Of a stretch of 13,989 nucleotides of DNA, positions 1-6,279 are shown in pieces. A model generated the notes under the pieces. That model made no database searches. It saw only the letters and a list, made by a program, of their open reading frames with translations, and was not told the origin of the DNA. The translations under genes and the position numbers were made by a program. The stretch is from contig JAICKD010000019.1 of the NCBI GenBank assembly GCA_025928125.1, positions 1-13,989 on the forward strand, in the 5' to 3' direction. The stretch is from Ktedonobacterales bacterium (GTDB lineage Bacteria; Chloroflexota; Ktedonobacteria; Ktedonobacterales; JADMIN01). The number at the start of each line of letters is the position of its first letter. The first letter of the stretch is position 1.

Positions 1-1106
1 GGAACCAGCACGCGGAGCGGCTGTCGCGAGGCGCGGATCATCACCGGCGTATGGGTGCGAATCTCGCCGTCGAGCGTCACATCCAGCGCATCCGCCGTCT
101 CGATGGCCACAGCCCCGGCGCGAAATCGCCGTACTCCTGGCAGGCGCGGAGCCTCCTGCCCATTGCCAGATGCGCCCTCCGAATGGTTGGGCTGATTAGG
201 CGCGGCACGCAGCGCGGCAAGCAACTGCTGAACTGTATGACGAAGCTGCTGGGCGTCTATCGCTTCGATCACCATGAAGTCGAGCTGGCGATCATCCAGA
301 CTGACATCAGGCAGGCGCACGTTCACCTTTCCCCCGAAGACAGGGGTATTGACGACACAGACCTGCACCGCATGGCTCTGGATAATAGTCTCATCCGCCT
401 TGTTGGCTGTATCAGCATCCCCCATCTCCTGCGCCCCCTCCATTCCATAGACATGGAGCGTGACATCGACGGGGTGATAATGGGTGACGGCCTCCAGCGC
501 GGACGCCGCGTAGGTCAGCTTCCCTAGCCGCTGGCGGCGGAGCGAGTCCGTTGCCAGCCGGGCAAACTCGACGTTCAGCCCCAGTGTGGCGGCGTGGAGA
601 AAGCATGCCCCCGCCGCTGGCGACGGATCGCCGGGGGTGGGGTCCGCGCGCTGTTCAGCCGAATAGGCCAGCGGCGCCGTCAGTCCTGGCATCACCTGAC
701 CAACATCGATGTCCATCGGTATCGCGCCCGCAATCGCGACGCACGCCTCGCTGACATCCATGGGCAGATAGAGCGAGCGCGCCACATCGTTGGCGGTCCC
801 CAGCGGCAGAATCGCCAGCGGCAGCTCGCTTCCGGTGAGATGGGTTGCCACAGCGCCGACGGTGCCATCCCCGCCCGCGGCCACCACCAGATCGTATCCC
901 TGTTCGCGCCAGCGCGCCTCCTGCGGCGGCAAGTGGTCGAGCTCGCCAACGAGCATCTGCCTCGCCACCGTGATGCCGAGACGTTCCAGTTGTGTTGTCA
1001 GTTGCCCCGCACGCGAGGCGTTCCCGGCGTTTGGGCTACTTACCAGCAGCGCGCGCCGTGCTGGGGGATGTTCGCCCGATTGTTGTGCAGTCATATTCCT
1101 GCTCAT
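1..1106 (-). CDS. Diacylglycerol kinase-family (YegS-like) lipid kinase, 3' end cut by window
   Basis: The frame is open from an ATG at 1106 to the window edge (368 codons visible). An N-terminal segment, LVSSPNAGNASRA (residues 21-33), resembles the nucleotide-binding start of the DAGK catalytic domain. The family's hallmark GGDGT is at residues 78-82, followed by LPLGTANDVARSL (100-112). A later VVNTPVFGGKVNV stretch and DDRQLDFMVIEA fit the C-terminal beta-sandwich of YegS/DgkB proteins. These enzymes phosphorylate lipids such as diacylglycerol with ATP at the inner membrane face; the substrate here is unknown. An in-frame TGA lies upstream of 1106. A second in-frame ATG at 1094 has an AGGA close in front, so the true start may be 1094. 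A loop of about 20 residues rich in P, G and A (AEQRADPTPGDPSPAAGA) sits mid-protein and may be a lineage insertion. The gene is divergent from the next one. Confidence 0.9.
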   Translation of the reverse strand, partial: MSRNMTAQQSGEHPPARRALLVSSPNAGNASRAGQLTTQLERLGITVARQMLVGELDHLPPQEARWREQGYDLVVAAGGDGTVGAVATHLTGSELPLAILPLGTANDVARSLYLPMDVSEACVAIAGAIPMDIDVGQVMPGLTAPLAYSAEQRADPTPGDPSPAAGACFLHAATLGLNVEFARLATDSLRRQRLGKLTYAASALEAVTHYHPVDVTLHVYGMEGAQEMGDADTANKADETIIQSHAVQVCVVNTPVFGGKVNVRLPDVSLDDRQLDFMVIEAIDAQQLRHTVQQLLAALRAAPNQPNHSEGASGNGQEAPRLPGVRRFRAGAVAIETADALDVTLDGEIRTHTPVMIRASRQPLRVLV

Positions 1107-1192
1107 CAAGTTATCTTCAAGATCGCTTCACCATCATGGACGCCAGTGGTAATCCTCTACCATTTTGGCGGCGCCCCGCTCGTAACGATGAT

Positions 1193-1222
1193 AGTGTACG
1201 CGCATCACACACGCATTGTGAC
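1193..1222 (-). promoter_or_regulatory. Candidate promoter for the lipid kinase
   Basis: On the minus strand a GTCACA hexamer (complement of 1217-1222) is separated by 18 bp from TACACT (complement of 1193-1198). The match is 4/6 at -35, with a good -10. It lies about 90 bp upstream of the kinase start, and its -35 falls inside the dyad at 1216-1234. Consensus matching only. Confidence 0.3.
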
Positions 1223-1234
1223 AGAGTATCACAA
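1216..1234. promoter_or_regulatory. Dyad TTGTGA-N7-TCACAA, operator-like
   Basis: Perfect 6-bp arms with a 7-bp spacer. The arms resemble CRP/FNR-family half-sites (TGTGA/TCACA), but the usual spacer is 6 bp. It overlaps the -35 of the candidate kinase promoter. The regulator is unknown. Confidence 0.35.
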
Positions 1235-1315
1235 CGGCGCGCTTGTCAAGCATACGCCTATAGCTGCTATCACTACGCGCGAACGGCTGCGTGAGTCGCA
1301 ATTTCCACGCCTCCT

Positions 1316-1329
1316 GTGATGCGCATCAC
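1316..1329. promoter_or_regulatory. Perfect 14-bp palindrome GTGATGCGCATCAC
   Basis: A perfect palindrome in the divergent intergenic region, about 20 bp upstream of the candidate -35 of the PPOX-fold gene. The half GCGCATCAC also occurs at 1200-1208. The position suits an activator or repressor site; no regulator can be named. Confidence 0.4.
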
Positions 1330-1348
1330 TTGTATCAATCTTCTCGTT

Positions 1349-1378
1349 TTCGCATCGCATGCCTGCTCGCGCTATACT
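1349..1378 (+). promoter_or_regulatory. Candidate sigma70-type promoter for the PPOX-fold gene
   Basis: TTCGCA (1349-1354) is followed after 18 bp by TATACT (1373-1378). Transcription would start near 1385 and give a leader of about 70 nt containing the palindrome at 1429-1442. Confidence 0.4.
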
Positions 1379-1428
1379 TTCTGAAGCATGGCGCATCGGC
1401 TAACGAATCGTCGGCGAGACAGCAATAT

Positions 1429-1442
1429 TCCGTATATACGGA
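1429..1442. promoter_or_regulatory. Perfect 14-bp palindrome TCCGTATATACGGA before the PPOX-fold gene
   Basis: A perfect palindrome ending 15 bp before the ATG at 1458 and just ahead of the AAAGGA ribosome site (1444-1449). It could be a repressor operator in the early transcribed region, or a hairpin in the leader that affects ribosome access. No known consensus assigned. Confidence 0.45.
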
Positions 1443-1457
1443 GAAAGGACTGGTATC

Positions 1458-1883
1458 ATGGCGTTCCATCTCGATATGAGCGATCCACGACAGGCGCATA
1501 CCGCTGAGCGGCTGCGCGCGGAGGAGATTCTCTGGCTGGCCAGCGTGCGCCCGGATGGCAGGCCGCATCTGGTACCCGTCTGGTTTCTCTGGGAGGGCGA
1601 GACGATCCTCCTCTTCAGCAAGCCCGAGAACCAGAAGATTCGCAACCTCCGTCAGAATCCGGCGGTGAGCGTCTCGCTCGACGGCACGAACCAGGGCGAC
1701 GAGGTGACGGTGCTCGAAGGGGTCGCGGCGGTGATTGACGATCCCGAGGTGACGACGGCGCTGCCCGCCTACGCCAGTAAATACGCAGCGCTGCTGGCGG
1801 AGATGGGATGGACCGCCGAGACGATGGCGAAGGAGTATTCCCAGGCAATTCGCATTACCATCACGCGCCAGATAGCAAGTTGA
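1458..1883 (+). CDS. Pyridoxamine 5'-phosphate oxidase-fold protein, probably F420-dependent (FDOR) type
   Basis: A 141-residue split-barrel protein. After a short N-terminal helix come LASVRPDGRPHLVPVWFLW (27-45), the typical first strands of PPOX/FDOR proteins, then KIRNLRQNPAVSVSLDG (60-76). The helix-linked Lys and Asn-Pro-Ala-Val stretch is where the cofactor phosphate is usually held. The length and pattern most resemble the small actinobacterial and Chloroflexota PPOX-class F420-dependent enzymes (Rv3369-like), which reduce or bind small molecules using F420H2. FMN or heme binding cannot be excluded, and the substrate is unknown. The start is supported by AAAGGA eight bases upstream. 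The gene stands alone, with 220 bp before the next gene. Confidence 0.85.
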   Translation: MAFHLDMSDPRQAHTAERLRAEEILWLASVRPDGRPHLVPVWFLWEGETILLFSKPENQKIRNLRQNPAVSVSLDGTNQGDEVTVLEGVAAVIDDPEVTTALPAYASKYAALLAEMGWTAETMAKEYSQAIRITITRQIAS

Positions 1884-2013
1884 ACCATGCTCGCGGCCCT
1901 GATTCCATGGACTATAAGGTAGTGGCAAGAGACATGCGATGTATGATGGCTGAAAACGTCGTGCTAACCCAGAGAACCTTTCAGACGTAGTTTCGTCACA
2001 GAACGAACGCCAC

Positions 2014-2032
2014 GGTGCGCATGGTGCGCACC
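2014..2032. promoter_or_regulatory. Dyad GGTGCGCA-TGG-TGCGCACC upstream of the aspartyl protease
   Basis: Perfect 8-bp arms with a 3-bp spacer. GGTGCGCA is also directly repeated (2014-2021, 2023-2030). It lies just upstream of the -10-like element at 2049-2057, overlapping where a -35 would be, which suits an operator. The 1884-2103 gap otherwise shows no gene. Confidence 0.4.
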
Positions 2033-2048
2033 GCCCGCGGCGTGCGAA

Positions 2049-2057
2049 TGTTATATG
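2049..2057 (+). promoter_or_regulatory. Extended -10 candidate TGT-TATATG
   Basis: A TGn motif directly before TATATG, about 47 bp ahead of the ATG at 2104. No good -35 is present at 17 bp, which is tolerated for extended -10 promoters. Weak on its own. Confidence 0.3.
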
Positions 2058-2103
2058 CAAGATTCGGCATTATCCGAAGACGGCGCCGAAGGAGGATCCG
2101 TTG

Positions 2104-2748
2104 ATGCGCTTGAACTCTCATTGGTCCTGGCCATTGCGGCAGCGATTCCCACGGGCGGGCGGGCGGCTCCTTGCGATTATCGCGGCGCTCGGCGCGCTGG
2201 CGGTGGTCGTCGGCGCGTGCAGCCTGACCGCTGGCTCGCCGACGAGCAATAATGGGTTCTCCTCGAATACGGGCAGCGTCACCACAGGCAAAGGTCAGAC
2301 GACGCAGGTGAAGATTTTGCGCGGAGGCGGCGGCACGGCGATGATCCTGGTGCCTGTCACCATCGACGGCCAGGGTCCATACGACTTCGCGCTGGATACT
2401 GGCGCTGGCATCACGCTGATCGACACGCAACTTGCCGACACCCTTCAGCTTCCCGTGACCGGGAATAGCGCGCAGGTCGCGGGCGTTGGTGGAACGCAGG
2501 ATGTCACCCCGGTCCACGTGGACGCCTGGAACGCTGGCACGATTGCGCTGCCTTCCGCCAATATCGGCAGAACGGGGTTGGCCTCCTTCAAGCAGGGTTC
2601 CGGCGTGCGCGGGTTGCTGGGTTCCGATATTCTCAGCTCCTTCGGCAAGATTACCATCAACTATGACACTGGCCAGCTTTCAACCTGGCATGCCTCGCCA
2701 CCCCAATTCGCCGCTGTAAGTGAAGCGCGCTGGGCGCAGGCCGCATAA
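2104..2748 (+). CDS. Membrane-anchored retropepsin-like aspartyl protease
   Basis: A 214-residue protein. The N-terminus is basic and then hydrophobic (residues 22-38), ending in VVGAC with Cys39, so it is a probable lipoprotein or an uncleaved anchor. A Ser/Gly/Thr-rich linker (40-66) precedes one retropepsin-like domain. VPVTIDGQGPYDFALDTGAG (83-102) contains the catalytic Asp98-Thr-Gly. VAGVGG (125-130) and LLGSDILSSFGKITINYDTG (171-190) match the flap and C-terminal strands of clan AA single-domain proteases (Asp_protease_2 type), which act as homodimers. The extracytoplasmic location is inferred from the anchor. AAGGAGG (2089-2095) lies 8 bp from this ATG, so it is preferred over the TTG at 2101. 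The target is unknown. The next gene is also envelope-anchored. Confidence 0.85.
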   Translation: MRLNSHWSWPLRQRFPRAGGRLLAIIAALGALAVVVGACSLTAGSPTSNNGFSSNTGSVTTGKGQTTQVKILRGGGGTAMILVPVTIDGQGPYDFALDTGAGITLIDTQLADTLQLPVTGNSAQVAGVGGTQDVTPVHVDAWNAGTIALPSANIGRTGLASFKQGSGVRGLLGSDILSSFGKITINYDTGQLSTWHASPPQFAAVSEARWAQAA

Positions 2749-2773
2749 CACCGCAAGGCTGTTTTCCTGGTAA

Positions 2774-2782
2774 TGGTACAAT
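2774..2782 (+). promoter_or_regulatory. Extended -10 candidate TGG-TACAAT
   Basis: TGn followed by TACAAT, 58 bp before the ATG at 2841 and just after the protease stop. It suggests the SH3/beta-lactamase-like gene can be transcribed separately. No convincing -35 hexamer seen. Confidence 0.4.
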
Positions 2783-2840
2783 GATGATGCTTGCGGGCTA
2801 GCGGGCGGCCACGAACGGGCGCGGAATCGCGGAAGAGAGC

Positions 2841-4040
2841 ATGCGGATGGCGACGGGACTGAAGGGTGGCTCGCCCGCTTCGACGCAGAAGCGGGCCGCG
2901 ACGAAGCCGTCCTCCGGCGATGCGCCACCCCATCAGATGGTCTTCTGGAAAGGCACGCTGCTGCTCCTGCTGACCTTCTGCCTCACTGGTATTATTCCCC
3001 TGGCAATCGTGGCCTACGCGGCTGGCCCGCTGAATCTGACGCCTTCCTCGTTCGCTGCGCTCTTCCCCCAATCAAAGGCGCCAACTCCTACCGATGCCCC
3101 TGATCTGGCGCTGCCACGCGACGCCTGGGTGACGCAGTCGGTGAATGTGCTGCCAGACCCGGCGCGCGGATCGGCGCTGGCGACGCTCGCACCTGCGTTT
3201 CCGGTGCAGTTGATCGAGCACAAGCGGGTCGGCAATACGATCTGGTCGCGCGTGGAGTGGGACGGGCCGGTGGCTGGAACAGGCGGCCAGGGCTGGGTGC
3301 CTGATGGGATGCTTATCAGCTATGGCGCGACGGGGGCGATTCTGGGCGACCTGGGCGCACTCGCGCCATCGCTCCGGCAGGCGGTCGCGCCCGCTGGCAA
3401 GCAGTTTGCGGCGATGGTCTATATCCCCAGCCAGAATCGGCTCTATACCCAGGGCGCGCCCGATGGCTTCTTCGCACTTGGCACGGGCCTGCGCCCGATG
3501 CTGCTGAGCGCTCTCTATTCCGGGGCGGAGGCGCAAAACAAGGCGGTCAATCTGACGGACGCGCTCGCGCTCTCCCATGGCGACGCGACTGTAACACCGC
3601 GCATCTATCAGCAGCTTGGCAGCGCGGCGGGCCTCTCGCTCTATCTGAACAGCAAATCGGTCCAGGGCGTCCAGACGGCGCCGACGTGGATGGCGTGCCA
3701 CGCGACGCCGCGCGCGATGACCGACTTCTACACGCAGCTAGCGGGCGATCTGCTTCAGACGAAGGATCGCTCGGCAGTCTACAGCGTGCTTGCGCTGGCC
3801 GACGCGCCCACAACGTCGAATCTGGTGGCGCCATGGGCGCGGGCGGCGGGCAATCTGCTGGTGGTTGGCGTCGCGCCGACCGATGCCACGTTCACGGTGA
3901 GCGTCGCGGGAGTCCTCAACCCGGCGAAGGGGCCGCAGGTGATCGTGGTGGCGGTCGCCACCGCCCAGACTTCGACCGATGCCGCGTTCCAGGCAATGAA
4001 AGCCTTCTACACGCCCCTGACAACGCTCTTCGCGAGTTAA
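2841..4040 (+). CDS. Membrane-anchored protein with SH3-like domain and degenerate beta-lactamase-like domain
   Basis: A 399-residue protein. A basic N-tail of about 35 residues is followed by one transmembrane helix (residues 39-61), a Pro/Thr linker (62-92), and an SH3-like domain (about 95-160; VTQSVNVLPDPARGSALATL to GQGWVPDGML). SH3-like domains in exported proteins usually bind peptidoglycan or peptides. Residues 170-399 resemble class A beta-lactamase/PBP-like proteins in order and spacing: VYIPSQNRLYTQ, then FALGTGLRPMLLSAL at the SxxK site, LALSHGDATVTPRIYQQLG at the SxN site, then TPRAMTDFYTQLAGDLL. The SxxK position reads Thr215-Gly-Leu-Arg218 and SxN reads Ser-His-Gly-Asp, so catalysis is unlikely. 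The domain assignment is my inference; the SH3 call is firmer. GGAAGAGAG just upstream supports this ATG; one at 2847 is possible. It is transcribed with its envelope neighbours on either side. Confidence 0.7.
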   Translation: MRMATGLKGGSPASTQKRAATKPSSGDAPPHQMVFWKGTLLLLLTFCLTGIIPLAIVAYAAGPLNLTPSSFAALFPQSKAPTPTDAPDLALPRDAWVTQSVNVLPDPARGSALATLAPAFPVQLIEHKRVGNTIWSRVEWDGPVAGTGGQGWVPDGMLISYGATGAILGDLGALAPSLRQAVAPAGKQFAAMVYIPSQNRLYTQGAPDGFFALGTGLRPMLLSALYSGAEAQNKAVNLTDALALSHGDATVTPRIYQQLGSAAGLSLYLNSKSVQGVQTAPTWMACHATPRAMTDFYTQLAGDLLQTKDRSAVYSVLALADAPTTSNLVAPWARAAGNLLVVGVAPTDATFTVSVAGVLNPAKGPQVIVVAVATAQTSTDAAFQAMKAFYTPLTTLFAS

Positions 4041-4062
4041 TCTCTCCTCTGAGCTCCCCTTC

Positions 4063-4077
4063 TGCCATGAGATGGCA
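4063..4077 (+). terminator. Small hairpin TGCCAT-GAG-ATGGCA after the SH3 protein gene
   Basis: A perfect 6-bp stem with a 3-nt loop, starting 22 bp past the stop. There is no U-run, so it is at best a weak terminator or an mRNA 3'-end stabiliser. Confidence 0.3.
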
Positions 4078-4080
4078 ATG

Positions 4081-4108
4081 TATCTATGTGCGCACGATTC
4101 CACACAAA
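4081..4108 (+). repeat. Left arm of inverted repeat flanking the propeller gene
   Basis: Pairs with 5293-5320 in inverted orientation: 24 of 28 columns identical, with an uninterrupted 16-bp identical core (4086-4101 against 5300-5315). The core holds the palindrome GTGCGCAC. The arms enclose only the propeller lipoprotein gene. Confidence 0.8.
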
Positions 4109-4232
4109 CCGAGCGGCGTTAACTCTAGCACTCTGCACCTCTGCATGGAAGTTGGAGGGTGCATCGCGGGTGAGAGCATGAGCCAGGCAGGCGCGTAGTA
4201 ATCGTGATGACTGCTGCTCTTTCCTTGAATGC

Positions 4233-4240
4233 AAGGAGGT
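4233..4240 (+). promoter_or_regulatory. Ribosome binding site AAGGAGGT deciding the propeller start
   Basis: A full anti-16S match 5 bp ahead of the ATG at 4246. It sets the start there rather than at in-frame upstream ATGs (4204, 4207), which lack such a site. Confidence 0.85.
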
Positions 4241-4245
4241 TGGCC

Positions 4246-5286
4246 ATGCCTGGCTCCGATTCCCCCTACGACGATCAGATCACGCCTCTACCTGTCTGGC
4301 ATCCAATGGTCGGCGTTGCGACGCCAGGTGTGCTCGCGCGTCTGGCTTTGTTCTGCTGTGGAATGATCCCCCTGGTCGCCTTACTTAGCGGATGCGGCGG
4401 CACCTATGCCTGTACCACCTGCCAGTCGCATCCCTCGCTGGCAAGCGTCTCGATGGTTTCAGCGGACGAGGGCTGGGCTGTTGGAATACAAGCCGGCGGG
4501 GGAATCTTGGTCCATTATCAGGGTGGGCAATGGTCGCCAGTTCCGATTACCGGTGGAGCCGCACAGCTCTCCAGCATAGATATGCTTTCGGCCAGCGAGG
4601 GCTGGAGCGTGGGACAGCAGGGGACCATTCTGCACTACCGCGACGGACTCTGGAGCAAGGATACCAGCCCGACCTCAGGCGATTTGCGCAGCGTCTCGAT
4701 GGTCTCGCCAACGGAGGGCTGGGCCGTCGGCCCTGGTGTCATGCTGCATTATACGAATGGCGGCTGGACGCGAGTGCAGCCTATCCCCAGCCTGGTGAGT
4801 GTCACCATGGATTCAGCGAGCGATGGCTGGGCTGTTGGGAACGAGGCCATCGCGCATTATCATAACGGCGCCTGGACCACCGTCACCCCGTCGTTTCCCC
4901 TGACCGGTATCATGCTCATCAGTGTGGTGATGGCTTCTCCGAGCGAAGGCTGGGCCATTGGCAACACCGACCACACGACCTACGTCGGAGGCCCACCTGT
5001 GATCCTGCATTACCACGACGGCCAGTGGCAGCTTGCCGCCAATCCCCTCACCGGAGAAGACACGCTGACGGCGATAGCGCTGGCCTCGCCTGAGGAGGGC
5101 TGGGCTATGGGCGTTGATGGCGAGAGCAGCGTTATCTTGCACTACACCAGACAAAACGGCTGGGTGCGCGTGACCACCCCGCTGAAGATTGCCTTTCACG
5201 GTGTCTCGATGGTCTCACCAACGGAGGGCTGGGCCGTTGGAGATGGGAACAACTTTGTCCAGTATGAAAATGGCGCGTGGTGCTAA
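4246..5286 (+). CDS. Seven-bladed beta-propeller lipoprotein with EGWAVG repeats (Ycf48-like)
   Basis: A 346-residue exported protein. A hydrophobic stretch (about 30-48) ends in the lipobox LLSGC, with lipidated Cys50. The remainder is seven tandem blades, each with SVSMVSPTEGWAVG...ILHYxxGxW. The central Gly-Trp pairs are at residues 76, 119, 158, 194, 235, 285 and 328, so spacing is 36-50 residues. Seven such repeats make a closed propeller, like Ycf48/BNR-type scaffolds. Ycf48 itself assists photosystem II assembly, but this motif is common in non-photosynthetic Chloroflexota and a binding or scaffold role is all that can be said. DNA of blades 3 and 7 is almost identical (36 of 38 bp), pointing to recent blade duplication or conversion. 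The last blade ends in GAWC at the C-terminus; that Cys is unusual. The gene is bracketed by an inverted repeat. Confidence 0.85.
   Translation: MPGSDSPYDDQITPLPVWHPMVGVATPGVLARLALFCCGMIPLVALLSGCGGTYACTTCQSHPSLASVSMVSADEGWAVGIQAGGGILVHYQGGQWSPVPITGGAAQLSSIDMLSASEGWSVGQQGTILHYRDGLWSKDTSPTSGDLRSVSMVSPTEGWAVGPGVMLHYTNGGWTRVQPIPSLVSVTMDSASDGWAVGNEAIAHYHNGAWTTVTPSFPLTGIMLISVVMASPSEGWAIGNTDHTTYVGGPPVILHYHDGQWQLAANPLTGEDTLTAIALASPEEGWAMGVDGESSVILHYTRQNGWVRVTTPLKIAFHGVSMVSPTEGWAVGDGNNFVQYENGAWC
4693..4730 (+). repeat. Intragenic direct repeat, blade 3 copy
   Basis: This 38-bp stretch matches 5203-5240 with two mismatches, both at third codon positions. It encodes the VSMVSPTEGWAVG core. Confidence 0.85.
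5203..5240 (+). repeat. Intragenic direct repeat, blade 7 copy
   Basis: Partner of 4693-4730, 510 bp apart. Slippage or recombination between them would remove four blades. Confidence 0.85.
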
Positions 5287-5292
5287 GCTCGG

Positions 5293-5320
5293 TATGTGCG
5301 GAATCGTGCGCACATCTATA
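5293..5320 (-). repeat. Right arm of inverted repeat flanking the propeller gene
   Basis: Inverted partner of 4081-4108, beginning 6 bp after the propeller stop codon. See the left arm for the alignment. Confidence 0.8.
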
Positions 5321-5333
5321 CCCCTACTTGGCG

Positions 5334-5356
5334 CCCCTCTCCCACAGGGAGAGGGG
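5334..5356. terminator. Perfect hairpin CCCCTCTCCC-ACA-GGGAGAGGGG between convergent genes
   Basis: A 10-bp GC-rich stem and 3-nt loop sit between the convergent propeller and SIMPL genes, so it could end transcription in both directions. There is no T-run. It is followed by a G-rich GGAGGTGAGG stretch. Similar CTCTCCC/GGGAGAG hairpins are recurrent intergenic repeats in many bacteria, so this may equally be a dispersed repeat. Confidence 0.6.
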
Positions 5357-5394
5357 TAGGAGGTGAGGTCTGGGGCTGAGGGGGTAATGTCCGT

Positions 5395-6174
5395 CTATCC
5401 AATCGCGTAGACGACGGCGACATCCACCGCGACATCCTGCTGGCCCGGCTGGATCGGCGTCGACGCCTGCGCCTTGGCGCTATCCGCCGCCGCGCCGTTC
5501 GCGTAGTACGGCACTGGCGATGAGGAGTTGCCGCAGCCGCCAACCTGAATCGAGATCGGCGTACCCAGGTTCACGCCCGCGCCCTGCGCGATGTGCGCCG
5601 CCTGATTCTTCGCATCAGTAAGCGCCTTCTGCTGCGCCTGATTCGCCGCCGCCGAGGGATCGCTGGATGAGAACGAGACACCGCTGATGTAGATGCTGTT
5701 GCCGCCCGCCGCCGTCGCCGCGTCGATTAGCTTGCTGACCGCCGAGACGTTGCGGACGGTCACGTTGACACTGTTCGAGGCCATGTAGCCGGTCGTGCGA
5801 GGTGCGCCACCGTTGTAGTCGTATTGCGGCGCAATCGAGACATAGCCCGTCTGGATGTCGTCGCTGGCGACACCGTTGCTCTTGAGCGCGTTGATGACCG
5901 AGGTCATCGCCGAGGCCGCACGGTCGCGGGCATCCTGGGCCGTGCTCGACTGCACATTCACGCCCGCATTGATAGCAGCGCGGTCGGGCTTGACCTGCGC
6001 CGTGCCATGCCCGCAGACGCTGATGCCCGTCTGTTGCGATGAGACCGGCAGGACAGAGACTGCCCCGGCGCGCGCCACATTTGCCAATCCCAGTGTAATC
6101 GCGATGATGGTGAGCACGGCGAAGACGGCGACGAGCGCCAGCAGCAGCCGCGACGTTCCTGATGATAGAGACAT
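5395..6174 (-). CDS. SIMPL-domain (DUF541) exported protein
   Basis: A 259-residue protein. An N-terminal hydrophobic helix (about 9-36) is a signal peptide or anchor, followed by the SIMPL domain. ISVCGHGTAQVKPDRAAINA (51-70) is the typical opening strand and PD motif. NALKSNGVASDDIQTGYVSI, then a Tyr-rich segment, and the VNVTVRNVSAVSKLIDAA to AAGGNSIYISGVSFSS stretch follow the family order closely. The helix QQKALTDAKNQAAHIAQGAG is also characteristic. SIMPL proteins are periplasmic or surface proteins with oligomeric shells reported in some members; the role here is unknown. The strong AGGGAGGGG upstream of the ATG at 6174 sets the start; the frame extends upstream only to a TTG. It lies 105 bp downstream of the dioxygenase on the same strand. 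Confidence 0.9.
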   Translation of the reverse strand: MSLSSGTSRLLLALVAVFAVLTIIAITLGLANVARAGAVSVLPVSSQQTGISVCGHGTAQVKPDRAAINAGVNVQSSTAQDARDRAASAMTSVINALKSNGVASDDIQTGYVSIAPQYDYNGGAPRTTGYMASNSVNVTVRNVSAVSKLIDAATAAGGNSIYISGVSFSSSDPSAAANQAQQKALTDAKNQAAHIAQGAGVNLGTPISIQVGGCGNSSSPVPYYANGAAADSAKAQASTPIQPGQQDVAVDVAVVYAIG

Positions 6175-6211
6175 GTATCCCCTCCCTGGTGAGTAGCCGT
6201 TGAACGACAAT

Positions 6212-6256
6212 CTTTCGGTGTGCGCTGCCGCTATGACGACAGACGAACGCCGAAAG
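6212..6256 (-). other. Weak inverted repeat CTTTCGG/CCGAAAG after the dioxygenase
   Basis: Seven-base arms at 6212-6218 and 6250-6256 are separated by 31 bp, in the gap between the dioxygenase and SIMPL genes. The long loop and lack of T-run make a terminator role doubtful. Nothing else is seen in this gap apart from the SIMPL ribosome site. Confidence 0.25.
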
Positions 6257-6279
6257 TTCCAGGGAGGCGGCGTGAGACA

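Noticed and set aside
51..527. Plus-strand open frame of 158 codons
   Set aside because: Antisense shadow of the lipid kinase C-terminal half.
594..1319. Long plus-strand open frame (241 codons)
   Set aside because: It lies antisense to the lipid kinase, whose GGDGT and other motifs are clear. Its protein is Arg/His-rich and has no family features.
1335..2060. Minus-strand open frame of 241 codons over the PPOX-fold gene
   Set aside because: The PPOX-fold gene on the plus strand has recognisable motifs and a ribosome site; this frame has neither.
4081..5320. Insertion sequence
   Set aside because: Inverted arms are present, but the only gene inside is a propeller lipoprotein; no transposase and no target duplication recognised.
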